From contig NZ_CP036276.1 of NCBI RefSeq assembly GCF_007747995.1, forward strand, positions 6,190,001 to 6,254,000: a stretch of 64,000 nt of DNA, in the 5' to 3' direction. How positions within the stretch are numbered: the first letter of the stretch is position 1; each line of letters starts with the position of its first letter. Positions 8,996-17,948 of the stretch are shown here, piece by piece. This stretch comes from Symmachiella dynata. Lineage in GTDB: Bacteria > Planctomycetota > Planctomycetia > Planctomycetales > Planctomycetaceae. A program made the position numbers and the translations under genes. Under the pieces are notes generated by a model. That model worked only from the letters and a program-made list of their open reading frames with translations. It did not search any database and was not told the DNA's origin.

Positions 8996-10423
8996 ATGGC
9001 AATGGACAAAAACAAGATTGCGGGTGACTGCTGGAAACGCGGTAGCGAGGCGCTTGGGAAAGCAAATTGGGACTATGCCATCGAGATGTTTCGCCAAGCG
9101 GTTCGGCTGGTGCCTGACAACAAACTGTATCGCGAAACTTTGCGGGGCGCCGCTGAAAAAAAATACAAAAACAACGGCACGGGCGCCCGGATGGCCAACG
9201 CAAAGTTGATGGGACTGCGGGGGAAGCTCAAAAAAGCCCGCATGATGAAAGACTGGGACTCCGTCGACAAGTTGGCCGAAGATGGCTTTGCGATCAATCC
9301 TTGGGACGGCCAATTGAACCAGGATCTGGGCGATGCCTGTGCGGCCCGCGCTGAAGCAGCTACCGATGCGGGCAACGAGAGTTTGGCTTCAGGTTTTCAG
9401 TCGATTGCCATTATCGCGTACCAGCGGGCGCTTGAGGCGACTCCAGGGAACAGAGCGCTACTGCGTTCATTGGCCCTACAATACGAGGCTCGGCAGAACT
9501 ATCGCCAAGCGATCGAATGCTGGGAGAAAATCCGTCGGATAGACCCGCACGATGCGGAATCGCGTTCTAAGTGCAGTCAACTTGCCGCCCAATCAACGAT
9601 TAATGAAGCCCATTTTGACGACGCACAAAGCACCAAAGACGTCATGGCGGATCACGAAGTCGCCGCCCGGATCAATAGTGGTCAGCAACAGGCTGATGGG
9701 CCGGGCATGTCTCTCGAAGCCGATTTGAAACGGGCGATCCGCAAAGAACCCGAAAACAAAGACAACTACCTCAAAATTGCGGACTACTACGAACGCGCCG
9801 GCAAACTGGCCGAAGCCGTAGAAATGCTCAATACCGCGTTGAAGTTATCGAACAACGATGCCAACATCCGCGAGAAACTCGAAGACATCGAGCTCTCACA
9901 AGCCAACAAAACCGTGGTCCAAGCCAAGGAACTTGCCAACAAGGAAGCTACGGAAGAGAACACCAAGCGCGCCAGAGAACTCGAAACCAATTTTGTGAAG
10001 CGCGAAGTCCAAATTCTCACCCAACGTGAGCAACGCTACCCGTCGGATATGCGGGTTAAATTGGAACTGGCGATCCGCTTGATGCGATTTGCCAAATGGC
10101 AAAAAGCGATCCCCTTGTTGCAAAAGGCGGCCACCGACACGCGGGTCCGCGGGGAAGCACTGGTTCGGCTGGGAATGTGCTTTAACAAAGACAACAAACC
10201 GCAACTGGCCCAACACCAACTGGAACAGGCGATCACCGAAGTCGACCACGAATCCAACCCCAAAATGTACAAGGAGATGCTGTACCTACTGGGGACCATT
10301 TGTGAGAAAAGTGACGAAGTTGACTCTGCGATCAAATCTTACAGCATGTTGCTGGCCGTTGATTATGGTTACCGGGATGCGGTCAAACGCCTGGAAGCCC
10401 TGCAATCTCGGCCCAAACGCTAG
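8996..10423 (+). CDS. TPR-repeat protein
   Basis: A 475-residue soluble protein made mostly of tetratricopeptide repeats. Clear units include WDYAIEMFRQAVRLVPDN near the N-terminus, the repeat ending YRQAIECWEKIRRIDPHD at about 165-185, EAVEMLNTALKLSNND at about 275-290, and several near the C-terminus (QLAQHQLEQAI, DSAIKSYSMLLAVDYG). There is no signal peptide, so it is likely a cytoplasmic protein-protein scaffold. The central section (about 300-345) is Glu/Lys/Arg-rich and probably a coiled coil. The partner is unknown. It precedes rpsT on the same strand but 255 bases away, so a shared transcript is not implied. Confidence 0.85.
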   Translation: MAMDKNKIAGDCWKRGSEALGKANWDYAIEMFRQAVRLVPDNKLYRETLRGAAEKKYKNNGTGARMANAKLMGLRGKLKKARMMKDWDSVDKLAEDGFAINPWDGQLNQDLGDACAARAEAATDAGNESLASGFQSIAIIAYQRALEATPGNRALLRSLALQYEARQNYRQAIECWEKIRRIDPHDAESRSKCSQLAAQSTINEAHFDDAQSTKDVMADHEVAARINSGQQQADGPGMSLEADLKRAIRKEPENKDNYLKIADYYERAGKLAEAVEMLNTALKLSNNDANIREKLEDIELSQANKTVVQAKELANKEATEENTKRARELETNFVKREVQILTQREQRYPSDMRVKLELAIRLMRFAKWQKAIPLLQKAATDTRVRGEALVRLGMCFNKDNKPQLAQHQLEQAITEVDHESNPKMYKEMLYLLGTICEKSDEVDSAIKSYSMLLAVDYGYRDAVKRLEALQSRPKR

Positions 10424-10678
10424 GTTCCTCAAAGACCGCAGTCACGGTCGAGAAGGACCGTTCTCGGCTGCTGAGGGTCGATTTGGCCCCGAAACAGCCC
10501 CGTAACGGCTCACCACACACCAAATTGCTGATTTTTCCATGTTGAGAGACCGGTCGTACGCTGGTGAAGCGTGTGAATTTTCGCTAAACTGTCCCACTTG
10601 AATTCAAAGTCGCCCTCTGGGAGCGACTGTTATATCAATGACTGCTGATGTATTGTTTCGAGGGAAACACGTAAGCTT

Positions 10679-10930
10679 ATGCCCAATCTGAAGAGCCAAA
10701 AGAAACGACTGCGACAAGACGACAAGCGCCGTTCACGCAACCGCATAGCCCGGTCATCGCTCCGTTCGGTGATTAAGGGATTTCGCACCGCTGCTGTGGG
10801 TGACAATGCCGAGGAGAAGCAAGAGAAGTTTCGCCTGGCTGTCAAAAAGTTGGATCAAGCCGCTGCCAAAAACCTGATCCACAAAAACGCCGCCGCGCGG
10901 ATGAAATCGCGATTGAGCAAACTGCTCTAA
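10679..10930 (+). CDS. rpsT: 30S ribosomal protein S20
   Basis: S20 binds the 5' domain of 16S rRNA and the base of helix 44 in the small subunit. The 83-residue, very basic sequence has the family signature: [18 protein letters not shown] at the start, [10 protein letters not shown], and the terminal [17 protein letters not shown]. The ATG at 10679 follows GAGGG by about 13 bases. It is monocistronic and ends at a strong terminator. Upstream, CGAGAA (10449-10454) and TTCTCG (10461-10466) can form a small hairpin, possibly the end of the TPR transcript, but without a T run. Confidence 0.96.
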   Translation: MPNLKSQKKRLRQDDKRRSRNRIARSSLRSVIKGFRTAAVGDNAEEKQEKFRLAVKKLDQAAAKNLIHKNAAARMKSRLSKLL

Positions 10931-10970
10931 CCCAGCAAAGCTCTATAGCAGCAAGACAGACAACGGCATC

Positions 10971-10999
10971 AAGCCGCCTCACAATTTGGGCGGCTTTTT
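10971..10999 (+). terminator. Rho-independent terminator of rpsT
   Basis: AAGCCGCC (10971-10978) pairs with GGCGGCTT (10989-10996) around a 10-base loop, and a run of T follows. It starts 41 bases after the rpsT stop codon. Confidence 0.88.
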
Positions 11000-11075
11000 G
11001 CATGCGCTGACATAGACGCCGTTCCACAACAGATTGGATTGCGTTCTCACCAAGCGCGGAATCTGAGAAGCATTC

Positions 11076-11753
11076 TCAATCCAGGAAATCTTCGTCGATG
11101 ATATCGGGGAGACCTTGCTGTGGGTCATCCATGGGGTCATCGCTGAGGTCGTCGCCTCTGCGGTCATCGTCCTCGAGGTCGCTTTCACTGCGTCCATGGT
11201 CTTTGCGGCTACTTTCTGTGGGGCCATTCTCCGTGGTCGCTGCGTCTTCGATGTCGCCGAATATGTCCAGCCAATAATCCACTTCTTGATCGCTCAGATC
11301 GGGATTCTGTTTGGGAGAAGGGGAGGGGGGCGTCTCCTCTGGCGGCTGGCGGTGTTCCCAGCGGGTGTACCACGCTTCGCTGTCAATGAAACGTGATTTG
11401 CGCCGCGAGGCGGCTTGTTGCAAGCGGCGGTCGCCCGAGATGACAGTGACCTGTTTGGGGGCGGAATGTGCCGCGATCAATTGTTCGATCGCGGCGTCAG
11501 CTTCACCCGGCGCATCAGCGAATTGTACGGTCATGCCAGCGACGCTGTAGACCGAGAGTCGACCGGGCGGCGGTTCCCAGGCGTCGAAGACGATTGTGGT
11601 TCGACGGCGGGCCTCGGCCGAGAGCGCGGACTTGAGAAATCGCAACAGCCGGTTGCGGCACCGCTCTAAATCGCCCGGGCCATAGTTCGGGCGGGCCATG
11701 CCGGCCGCGTGCATCAAGTTATAGCCGTCGATGATCAGGAACTCTCGCGCCAT
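11076..11753 (-). CDS. NYN-domain (YacP-like) nuclease
   Basis: Residues 1-about 165 carry the PIN-like NYN fold of YacP/Rae1-type RNases. The acidic residues expected at the metal site are visible in LIIDGYNLMH, TIVFDAW, PGEADAAIEQ and VISGDRRLQ. The family cleaves RNA, in Bacillus on the ribosome. The C-terminal 60 residues are strongly acidic (Asp/Glu-rich, ending DEDFLD), a feature not needed for the fold. I chose the ATG at 11753 because GGGAGGG lies 8 bases upstream; the longer frame to 11825 has no such site. The gene is transcribed toward the rpsT terminator. Confidence 0.82.
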   Translation of the reverse strand: MAREFLIIDGYNLMHAAGMARPNYGPGDLERCRNRLLRFLKSALSAEARRRTTIVFDAWEPPPGRLSVYSVAGMTVQFADAPGEADAAIEQLIAAHSAPKQVTVISGDRRLQQAASRRKSRFIDSEAWYTRWEHRQPPEETPPSPSPKQNPDLSDQEVDYWLDIFGDIEDAATTENGPTESSRKDHGRSESDLEDDDRRGDDLSDDPMDDPQQGLPDIIDEDFLD

Positions 11754-11901
11754 GAGATGATTCCCTCCCCCGCGGCAATGACTAAAAGGATGCCCACGCG
11801 TGGCACCGCAACTGTAAGCAGTCACGTTACCTTACACGAATCCCGCAAGAAATCCTACAGGATTCGTGTCGACCACGCATCTCATCGAGCGAGGCAGCCT
11901 G

Positions 11902-12864
11902 CTATGGGGCGTTGGCGCGGGAGACTGTTTCGCGGCGTTTGGTGCCGGTGAATTGCTCCTGCGACGGAGTCGACAGCCAATCGCGATAGGTGTTGAGCGT
12001 CGCCACGTAGTTCAGGAATCGCGCATCGGCTTCGGGCAATGCGGCCACCAGCGACGTGCTGAGTAAGTCGGGGTGGCTGGTCTCGTGCAGACTTTGGAGG
12101 TAGTCCAACAACACTTGTTTGCCGTCGGGAGTGCTGTGCAACATGAAGTGCACCCAAGCCCACGATTCGCGGTAGTCGGCGCGATGCATTTGTTCAACTT
12201 TTTCCAGCCGTTCCAGCCGGCGGATATCGGGGCGCCAACCACTCTGAACGGCTCGCGCCAAACGGACGGCGTACTCGTTGTTCACGGTGCCCGGTTCGAC
12301 TCCGGGAACTTCAAAGTATTCAGCAAGCCCTTCGTCTAACCACAGCGGCACGGTCTGCAGCGAAGCATGCAACAATCCATGTGTGAATTCATGCCGTAAA
12401 TCCTCGCGGATTTTGTCGCCCCAAAACGTATAGACGGCCAGTTTGTCCGGTGTCCCAATGAAATAGGCGCGACGGAACGGCAGTCCGGGATAGGTCTCTT
12501 CGATGTACTTGCGGTATTCCATTTCGTTGGAAAACAAGTAGACGGTGACCTTTTCGCCCGTTTCGTCCTCGGGGAGTTGCAGTTTTTCGTGAACCTGCTC
12601 GCGGAGTACTTTCAATTCTTCCACAAGCGGATGCTTGGCCCCCAATTTGAGATCGCTCATCACGACCAATTGTTCAGCGGCGACGGAATGACGTTGCGGC
12701 AGTCCGCCATCGCTCTCCCGCTTTCCCATCAATTTAGAGATCCCGTTGCCGCTGCCAGCCGAGTGGCAACCGGCGAGCAAAATCAACGTCAAACCACACA
12801 ACCAGACCATTGGCAATTGCCGCAGGCCGTGTTGGAAGCGGCAGGTCGTTGTTGTGGGCCGCAT
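11902..12864 (-). CDS. Lipoprotein zinc metallopeptidase (DUF1570-like)
   Basis: The signal peptide ends in the lipobox LLAGC, so the protein is lipid-anchored. The zincin motif HEFTH (in RHEFTHGLLH) is followed about 15 residues later by DEGLAEYFE, whose Glu is the likely third zinc ligand, as in gluzincins. This matches the DUF1570-type peptidases frequent in planctomycetes. Substrate unknown. The start is uncertain: ATG at 12864 or 12810 both keep the signal peptide. A TTG at 12957 overlaps the stop of the upstream kinase gene but would add an implausible leader. It follows that kinase gene on the same strand and may be co-transcribed. Confidence 0.8.
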   Translation of the reverse strand: MRPTTTTCRFQHGLRQLPMVWLCGLTLILLAGCHSAGSGNGISKLMGKRESDGGLPQRHSVAAEQLVVMSDLKLGAKHPLVEELKVLREQVHEKLQLPEDETGEKVTVYLFSNEMEYRKYIEETYPGLPFRRAYFIGTPDKLAVYTFWGDKIREDLRHEFTHGLLHASLQTVPLWLDEGLAEYFEVPGVEPGTVNNEYAVRLARAVQSGWRPDIRRLERLEKVEQMHRADYRESWAWVHFMLHSTPDGKQVLLDYLQSLHETSHPDLLSTSLVAALPEADARFLNYVATLNTYRDWLSTPSQEQFTGTKRRETVSRANAP

Positions 12865-12953
12865 TGGGGATACGGGCCGGTGATCTTGCGGTGAACTCAA
12901 GTGAGCATCCTTGCCAGGTGTAGAAACAACGCATCGTCGGCATCCGCGCCGAA

Positions 12954-14690
12954 TCAACTTAACGGTCTTCCGTTTGTACGGTTCTTATCAATTTTTCGTC
13001 CAGTTCGAGCCTCAATCTTTTGCCAAGTCGATTTCCATTCAAGGAAATACCGCGAACCAAGATAATTACGTAGGAATCTCAATCGGTCACTCAATTGAAT
13101 TTCCGACAAAAACGTCGACGAAACATTCAGCCGTGTCAGGTTTTGCAGCATTCGGTCCCGTGGAACGCGGGGCCAACGGCGGATTGCCTCAAGATCGAGC
13201 AGCCAAGTGCGATCATCGTTGTCGTTTTGAGAGACAAGAATGTTTTTGGATTTGAGATCACGATGTTCAAAGCCGCATGTGTGTAGCCATCGCAATTGGC
13301 CAGCCAATGCGACAGTCAGGCGGCGAACGATCTCTCGTCGTTGCCGCTGTGGAAGCCGCACTAAGTGATCGTGATGCCAGTCGAACAGCGTGGCGGAGTC
13401 GGGAATCGATTCGGTGAGCAGGTATTGCCGCACATCGAAACCCTGCGCCGACTCCACAAACAACAGTGGCTTGGGGGTCGCAATATCGCGCCGCAACAAC
13501 GCGTGTCCGTTTTCCCATGCGCGGCGCACACTCGATCGTCCGAGCCATTGCGACAACAGCGGCAGGATCCCGCGGAGCTTCAGGCTTTTCCAGAATAGTC
13601 GTGGGTATTGAGGAATCGTAGGAACGGCAACAGCGGCAACGCGGCGCTTCGTTGATTGTTTGTACCAAGCAGTGGCTGCGGCAAAAATGTGCTCCGGTTG
13701 TGCGCAGATATCGCGCACGACGTCGCGTCCCAAGACCGTCAGACCGCGCCCCCGCTGGGAACCGACGCGGAGTTTGACCAGATGCCTTGTCCCTTGCCGC
13801 CATTTGCGATCCTTGCGTCGCCAATGCCGCTGCGCACGGCGCGAACAACAGGCTTGCACGTCACGTGCCATTGAATTCACCGAACCGGAAAGTCCCCGCT
13901 GTGCGCAATAAGCACGAAAGAACCGATATCGATCCGCGCGCGTGGAGCGGGTGGCGAAGAATTGGTGCAGCATCGCCAGGTTTTGTTGCGCGGCTTCCAG
14001 TCCCAACGATTTTTGAATGTGCGCGCAATGCAGGTCGATGAGCCACAGTTGCACCGGCGCTGCTGGTTGATCGCGAATCAGAATATTTCCCGCGTGAAAA
14101 TCTCGGTGGACAATACCCGCGTCATGGAGTTTTCCAGTGAATCGTCCCAGCTCGACAGCCAGTCTACGGCGAAACAAGGACGCATCAGCTGTTGGCATTG
14201 CGGCAAATTGCGTGCGTAGGAACCCATCGAGCGGCTGCGTGCCGGGGATTTCTCGCGTGACGAGGTAATTGTCCCACACAAAACCGCCGCTGCGCGTTTC
14301 CGCCCAAGCGACCGTCTCGAACGTTGGAATGCCAAGCGCACGGACCCGCGCCGCCATGCGTTGTTCCAACACCGCCTTGGCAGGGCGGATCACGTTTTGC
14401 AAAAACGGTTTGATGCCGGCGACTTTGTAATGTTTGATGTAAAACCGTCCCGCCGCGGTGTCGAGGCGAATCACTTCGCGATGGGCGCCGGTCTTGATCA
14501 CTTCCACCCGCTGCTGTTGTTCCCATTCGCGCCGCCGCAACCCGTGGGCATCCAACAACTCCTGCTGCAGATCGCTACGAATCTGCCAATGCGTGTCACC
14601 GCATCGCACAGTCGCGAATGTCGTTTCGCGCGGCGCTGCGGACATGCGGAGCCGGGGCGAAGATCTGAGGGAGGTTTTTAGGGAGGTCAC
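12954..14690 (-). CDS. Tandem WaaP/Kdo-kinase-like protein, two kinase domains
   Basis: The 578-residue chain contains two copies of a lipopolysaccharide-kinase-like fold. Copy 1 has the ATP lysine in FYIKHYK, the loop HRDFHAGNIL and the metal motif LIDLH. Copy 2 has FWKSLK, HRDLKSKNIL and LLDLE. The two lysine regions align directly (YIKHYKVAGIKPFL with FWKSLKLRGILPLL), showing internal duplication. WaaP kinases phosphorylate heptose of LPS core, so a role in envelope sugar phosphorylation is possible. Both DFG motifs are altered to DLH and DLE, the former common in this family. GTG at 14690 is taken as the start; ATG at 14645 is an alternative. Confidence 0.85.
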   Translation of the reverse strand: MTSLKTSLRSSPRLRMSAAPRETTFATVRCGDTHWQIRSDLQQELLDAHGLRRREWEQQQRVEVIKTGAHREVIRLDTAAGRFYIKHYKVAGIKPFLQNVIRPAKAVLEQRMAARVRALGIPTFETVAWAETRSGGFVWDNYLVTREIPGTQPLDGFLRTQFAAMPTADASLFRRRLAVELGRFTGKLHDAGIVHRDFHAGNILIRDQPAAPVQLWLIDLHCAHIQKSLGLEAAQQNLAMLHQFFATRSTRADRYRFFRAYCAQRGLSGSVNSMARDVQACCSRRAQRHWRRKDRKWRQGTRHLVKLRVGSQRGRGLTVLGRDVVRDICAQPEHIFAAATAWYKQSTKRRVAAVAVPTIPQYPRLFWKSLKLRGILPLLSQWLGRSSVRRAWENGHALLRRDIATPKPLLFVESAQGFDVRQYLLTESIPDSATLFDWHHDHLVRLPQRQRREIVRRLTVALAGQLRWLHTCGFEHRDLKSKNILVSQNDNDDRTWLLDLEAIRRWPRVPRDRMLQNLTRLNVSSTFLSEIQLSDRLRFLRNYLGSRYFLEWKSTWQKIEARTGRKIDKNRTNGRPLS

Positions 14691-14774
14691 GAAGAGACGG
14701 TTTTTCTTGCGCGGATGGGGAGAGGACGGATGAGGTTGGGAAATCGGTTTTTTAGTGAGTATGCAACTGGACGA

Positions 14775-15107
14775 TTATTCTGGTTTGGAATTCCACCAAC
14801 GCTGAGTCGCTTCGGATGCGTCTTGTTGAAATGGGGAAATGATGTCGTTGATCAGTCCACTGGCGATCGATCCACCCACCAAATCCCCATGACCGGCGGC
14901 GATCATATTCTCAGCCAAAGTCGTATGTTCGTTCCACTGGGAAGCCGGCCAATCGCGGATGTCGACATAGGCGTCGGTCAATCCCGCCTGCTTTTTGGGA
15001 ACCAAATGATACGTCTCATCGGTGCGGACGAGATGATATTCAAAAGCGGCAAAGACCAAGCCTCCGCCGAGCATGGCTCCAAATACTACGGCGATTAATC
15101 GGCGCAT
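14775..15107 (-). CDS. Small membrane-anchored protein
   Basis: A 110-residue protein with one N-terminal hydrophobic segment (LIAVVFGAMLGGGLVFAAF), then a hydrophilic domain containing YVDIRDWPASQW and a Gly/Ala-rich stretch (GGSIASGLINDII). The ATG at 15107 starts MRRLIAV. No known family. The anchored domain faces away from the cytoplasm. It lies 84 bases upstream of the tandem kinase on the same strand and may belong to its transcript. The 200 bases between it and the next gene hold nothing recognisable. Confidence 0.65.
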   Translation of the reverse strand: MRRLIAVVFGAMLGGGLVFAAFEYHLVRTDETYHLVPKKQAGLTDAYVDIRDWPASQWNEHTTLAENMIAAGHGDLVGGSIASGLINDIISPFQQDASEATQRWWNSKPE

Positions 15108-15307
15108 AGTTTATGTCCGTTTGATGCAATGAGCGAATCGTTGAAAACAGTGATGTTCCGACGGGTCTAAGCGTTCTAGACGCCGATCCCGGTCCGGCAA
15201 ACGGGGCGGATTCTCTCAAAATCGGGCAACTGCGGCAAGACGGGATTCGGGACCGCGCGTTATCTCAAAACCGGGCATTTTTCGATAGCCGTATCACAGC
15301 AAACAGG

Positions 15308-15697
15308 TCATTCGAGGGAAATATCTTGAATGACCTCGGTCTCACCGTTGGGGTTCTTGTAGACGACTGTGATCACATCGGGGTGGGAACCGTCGGTGTA
15401 GACAATGAGCTCTTTTTTCGCCGGATAGCGGTCATCAGGCAGTCGCAATTCTCCCGTGACCTCGACGACCTTATTCTTATACGTGGCGTCAAAATCCAAG
15501 ACCTGCAATGAGTCGCCGGATAACCATTCGACCGTGACCGGAATCCGAATGATATTCCTGTCGACGGTTCCATCATGAAATTTCACGATGGCCGTTTCCT
15601 GCACGTCAGTCCACGTGAGGTGTTGTTGGCCGAAGTGAACACACCCGGTCAGCAATACAATCAATGACGCCAGCACGATGAGGTTTTTGACATTCAT
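15308..15697 (-). CDS. Small lipoprotein
   Basis: About 129 residues. The signal peptide (LIVLASLIVLLTGC) has a good lipobox, so the mature protein is lipid-anchored. The remainder is predicted to be all beta: a strand-rich domain with TVEWLSGDSLQVL, VVEVTGELRLP and VITVVYKNPNGE. I prefer the ATG at 15697 over the longer frame from 15724, because the extra residues lie before the signal peptide. No family recognised. Confidence 0.7.
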   Translation of the reverse strand: MNVKNLIVLASLIVLLTGCVHFGQQHLTWTDVQETAIVKFHDGTVDRNIIRIPVTVEWLSGDSLQVLDFDATYKNKVVEVTGELRLPDDRYPAKKELIVYTDGSHPDVITVVYKNPNGETEVIQDISLE

Positions 15698-15855
15698 CCT
15701 GAACACCCTTGGCAACGAGCCCAACCGATCAAAAAGCGGCTGTTCGTTTAGGGGAATTCGGAGATTTTGTCAATCCGAAGGGCGGTGCGCAGCGGGATAC
15801 GTTCTTCTGATCGGGCGTCTAGCCGGGGGCGGAAACGCCCTCTTCGCCGGGATGA

Positions 15856-16308
15856 TCAGGCTGCTTCGGATTCACGTGCGCTCTCGTCGGTTGTCACCGG
15901 TTCTTCGAGCAGTGTCGTGGTCGCTTCAGCTTCGGCCTCGTCGCTTTCAGCGTCATTCTCAGCGACAATTTCGTCAGCGGTAGTCTCATCGACCGTGTCG
16001 GCCCCCGTATCACGTAGGCGGATGAGGCCTTGACGGCCCAGCGAGGTCAACTGGTAAAACACGCCTTCGTGGCGATCTGCGAGCTCGAAATCCAGAAATC
16101 CGAATGCGATCAGTTTTCCATGAATTCGCGGCAAATGCTCTTCGGCAATCCCCTCGATGTCGTGGACGCGGGTCAAGCGGCCCTGTTCGTCCGGTGTCGA
16201 TTCGGAGTAGGCGCGTAGCACGTCGAGCCACTCGGGATTATCTTGCAACTGACTAAGCTCATAATTGATCATGCGCAAAATATCGGACAGCCGGACAGTG
16301 GATATCAC
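15856..16308 (-). CDS. Winged-helix-like protein with acidic tail
   Basis: The first 100 residues contain helices (RLSDILRMINYELSQLQ, LPRIHGKLIAFGFLDFE) followed by a beta wing-like segment (GVFYQLTSLGRQGLI). This pattern resembles winged-helix domains, but no DNA-binding role is shown. The last 50 residues are Glu/Asp/Thr-rich and disordered. The start is unsettled: GTG at 16308 keeps the first helix whole and avoids overlap with the HD gene, while ATG at 16272 and ATG at 16422 are alternatives. It lies directly downstream of the HD phosphohydrolase on the same strand and may be translated from the same message. Confidence 0.6.
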   Translation of the reverse strand: MISTVRLSDILRMINYELSQLQDNPEWLDVLRAYSESTPDEQGRLTRVHDIEGIAEEHLPRIHGKLIAFGFLDFELADRHEGVFYQLTSLGRQGLIRLRDTGADTVDETTADEIVAENDAESDEAEAEATTTLLEEPVTTDESARESEAA

Positions 16309-16393
16309 ACGAATGGACACACCCCATATAACCGGCACGATCGAACCCGGCTGCCAGTTTTGAGATAGCACGGCCGCGAGTCCCCGAGTGGCG

Positions 16394-17839
16394 TCACATA
16401 TTGGTGAGCGCGTCGCCGGCATCGCCGAGTACGGTATTCAGAGCGGCCTCGACAGCGGCGTGGTGCCGACGATCATTGGCGTAGATACGGCACACCGCTG
16501 AACTGAGCGGGACTTCGGCAAATAATTGCGAGTCGGCCAATGCACGCGATTCGCCCGTTGCGGGATTGAAGAGATAATTTTGTCCACCGGTGGGCAAGCG
16601 AGTGCTCGGCCGATGGTAGTGACGAGCGACGTCGATTTTCAGGTTGGCGTCGCGCGACTCGGGCGGCATTTTTTCACGCACACGGCGCAACAACACCTCC
16701 GGTTCGGAAAAAATCGTCATCCGTTCCGACAGCCCCGCGTGAAAATAACGAATTCGTTCCGCTGCAACCTTCCAAGCCACATCTCGCCGGAAGAGCAGCC
16801 GCCAACTTTCCCCCAACCGCCGCAGGTCCACATCCGCGGCGTCTCCCCAACGTTCGACATCGACCATCAGTGAAAACTCCGTAAACCGCCGGTAGCGGTC
16901 CAGATCATCCAGCGGATTGGCCGGGAAGAGTTGCTGCATACTTTCCGTAAAGATCTCTTCCAGCGCGACGTCGAGTCCGCGGACTGCACGATGAAAATAG
17001 ATCGTGCGAAACAGATTCGCGCGGACTTCGATAAAATTGATCAACGTCGGCAATCCCCGCGGATGGATGGTCAGGCCGGCGGGAGTGAAAAAGCTGTAGT
17101 GAATCAATCGCGAGATATCAAAGGCCCGCGTGTTGTAGCCGGACATGTAACTGTCGCGGAGCACAAAATCCATGTTGTCGACCGTGTAAATGCCGCTGAA
17201 CAGACTTCGTAAATGTCGCAACCACAAAGGGCGGTCGGTGTCTTGCGGGTGATCGGGGCGGGGGCGGCGAATGAGCCAGGCAACGTGCGCCGGATCGAGT
17301 TGTTCATCATCGCCCAATGCACCGAACGGGCTGCGGCGGATCTTTTTGAGCAATTCGGCGAATTCCTGTTCAATCACCGCCACACCCAAATCTTCGTGGG
17401 TCAGCGAAAACTGTGACAGAAAATGGTCGTCGAAGAAATGCCCGAACGGCCCATGTCCCACATCGTGCAACAGAGCCGCCATACGGACCAAACTGTGAAC
17501 ATATCCGGCCGAAGGCGTTTCCGGGCAAGATTCGAGTAACGAAACATACCAGCGCTCCATTGTTTGCGATGCGAGGTGCATGGCTCCCAAGGAGTGCGGG
17601 AATCGGGTGTGTTCGGCGGAGGGAAACACCCAACGCGCGGTCTGCAATTGATGAATCTGTCGCAACCGCTGCACCCACGGGTGGTCGATGATCTCTTGCT
17701 CGGCGACTTCGCCGGTCGGCAAACCGGATTTGGCGATGAAGGGAATGTACCCGTGCAGAGGGTCGTGGGAGAGGCTTTCGCTGGTAAAATCGCGTATCAC
17801 TGGTGTACAAACTCCGTTAAACTGGGCGGGCCGTATCAT
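16394..17839 (-). CDS. HD-domain phosphohydrolase (dGTPase-like, COG1078 type)
   Basis: A 481-residue cytoplasmic metal-dependent phosphohydrolase related to dNTP triphosphohydrolases. The HD signature is complete: RFPHSLGAMHL (His82), LLHDVGHGPFGH (His125-Asp126) and a later conserved Asp in YTVDNMDFVLRDSYMSG. The N-terminal DPLHGYIPF and the VQRLRQIHQL segment are typical of this group. Members cleave dNTPs or other nucleotides; the exact substrate cannot be predicted. ATG at 17839. It is divergent from the potassium transporter gene, with 109 bases between start codons that should contain both promoters. Confidence 0.9.
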   Translation of the reverse strand: MIRPAQFNGVCTPVIRDFTSESLSHDPLHGYIPFIAKSGLPTGEVAEQEIIDHPWVQRLRQIHQLQTARWVFPSAEHTRFPHSLGAMHLASQTMERWYVSLLESCPETPSAGYVHSLVRMAALLHDVGHGPFGHFFDDHFLSQFSLTHEDLGVAVIEQEFAELLKKIRRSPFGALGDDEQLDPAHVAWLIRRPRPDHPQDTDRPLWLRHLRSLFSGIYTVDNMDFVLRDSYMSGYNTRAFDISRLIHYSFFTPAGLTIHPRGLPTLINFIEVRANLFRTIYFHRAVRGLDVALEEIFTESMQQLFPANPLDDLDRYRRFTEFSLMVDVERWGDAADVDLRRLGESWRLLFRRDVAWKVAAERIRYFHAGLSERMTIFSEPEVLLRRVREKMPPESRDANLKIDVARHYHRPSTRLPTGGQNYLFNPATGESRALADSQLFAEVPLSSAVCRIYANDRRHHAAVEAALNTVLGDAGDALTNM

Positions 17840-17948
17840 AGTCGCGCCTTGCCGCGCGGACTAGGCTTTGACAAAAAAGGGGGTTGGTGTTGGCCTCCTC
17901 TTCCAACCGCGCCTACTTGATTTCCCAACCAGGAATGCCCCCTACGAA

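Noticed and set aside
8819-9313. A 164-codon minus-strand frame before the TPR gene
   Set aside because: It overlaps the start of the TPR gene and has no ribosome site or recognisable motif.
12954-12957. TTGA start/stop overlap between the tandem kinase and the lipoprotein peptidase
   Set aside because: Using this TTG would put about 50 residues before the signal peptide, so the overlap is probably chance.
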